Of a stretch of DNA of 64,000 bases, positions 63,756-64,000 are shown one piece after another (position 1 is the stretch's first letter; each line of letters begins with the position of its first letter). Made by a program: the position numbers and the translations under genes. A model generated the notes under the pieces. That model was not told the DNA's origin, ran no database searches, and saw nothing but the letters and a program-made list of their open reading frames with translations. This DNA is from Isochrysis galbana (lineage: Eukaryota > Haptophyta > Isochrysidales > Isochrysidaceae). The DNA is taken from the NCBI GenBank assembly GCA_018136815.1, contig CM030944.1:1761145-1825144 (forward strand), in the 5' to 3' direction.

Positions 63756-64000
63756 GGGTGGGCGCGAGCGAGAGCTCCGCCCACCGAATAATAGGTAAGT
63801 CCCGCGCCTGTTTCCTGTTTACAAGATAAGGCGGGACCGAGGCCGCCGTCTACTAGGGACACAGGAGGAAGGGGGATAAAGATCACCGAGGGGAGATCAC
63901 CGTGGGGGGGGGGGGGGGGGGGGCACCGGACCATATCTAAGCCCTTCACTCCGATCCCCCTAGAAGTTTACGGGGGGAGTCACCTCGCTGATGGCGGGTG
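63756..64000 (+). repeat. Dispersed repeat, copy 2 (also at window start)
   Basis: Counterpart of 60-300, with the same landmarks ending CACCGGACCATATCTAAGCCC and CTGATGGCGGG. It runs off the window end, so its full length is unknown. Confidence 0.65.

Noticed and set aside
1-64000. tRNA, rRNA or snRNA genes
   Set aside because: I looked for B-box (GGTTCGANNCC) with matching acceptor stems and for rRNA core segments and found none that hold up by eye; a tRNAscan-SE and Infernal run would be decisive.

Overview
The window is a 64 kb contig piece from the nuclear genome of a GC-rich, intron-poor unicellular eukaryote. Short GT-AG introns (98-501 bp), protein-coding genes on both strands, long CT/GA tracts beside start codons, and a mix of glycoside hydrolases, a UGA-containing thiol oxidoreductase and many small repeats suggest an alga, possibly a haptophyte. 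The lineage is inference. Two 100-N gaps (5701-5800 and 30801-30900) interrupt the assembly.

Layout of host genes: ZIP metal transporter (915-2558, -); GH3 beta-glucosidase cut by a gap (5801-7463, -); three-repeat MYB/SANT protein (10640-12058, -); GH8 exo-oligoxylanase-like membrane-anchored enzyme (18312-19793, +); FrnE/DsbA-type oxidoreductase whose first active-site Cys is an in-frame UGA, with a SECIS-like fold in its 3' flank (22175-23631, -); DEAD-box helicase (24483-26111, +); a large EF-hand-like protein entering the second gap (27589-30800, -); HIRIP3/Chz-type histone chaperone (34431-35516, -); two paralogues of unknown function in duplicated 1.8-1.9 kb units (36175-37026 and 41336-41812, -); lipase maturation factor (38738-40664, -); centromeric histone H3 (45608-46416, -); EF-hand membrane protein (48231-49238, +); anamorsin/Dre2 (58098-59177, +); and PYM, the exon-junction-complex recycling factor, with a duplicated C-terminal coil (61731-62912, -). 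They cover chromatin, RNA and Fe-S housekeeping as well as carbohydrate breakdown, with no operon-like grouping. FrnE and the helicase are divergent and share a CT:GA tract between their starts.

Much of the rest is repeats. A full-length LINE (52741-57204) has a perfect 15-bp target site duplication and an open reverse transcriptase frame, but no recognisable endonuclease domain. Shorter retroposons share its start-codon context and a hairpin-CCCCATGG signature: one at 43901-45034 with an 18-bp duplication, an interrupted one at 20037-21608, a head-only copy at 59951-60356 and pieces elsewhere. There are several foldback/MITE-like families, a roughly 650-bp element with hairpin ends present twice, a 202-bp satellite, a 131-bp tandem array, and a degraded Ty3/gypsy pol fragment (15357-17054). 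Intron boundaries were placed by hand from reading frame and splice consensus and have not been checked against transcripts.
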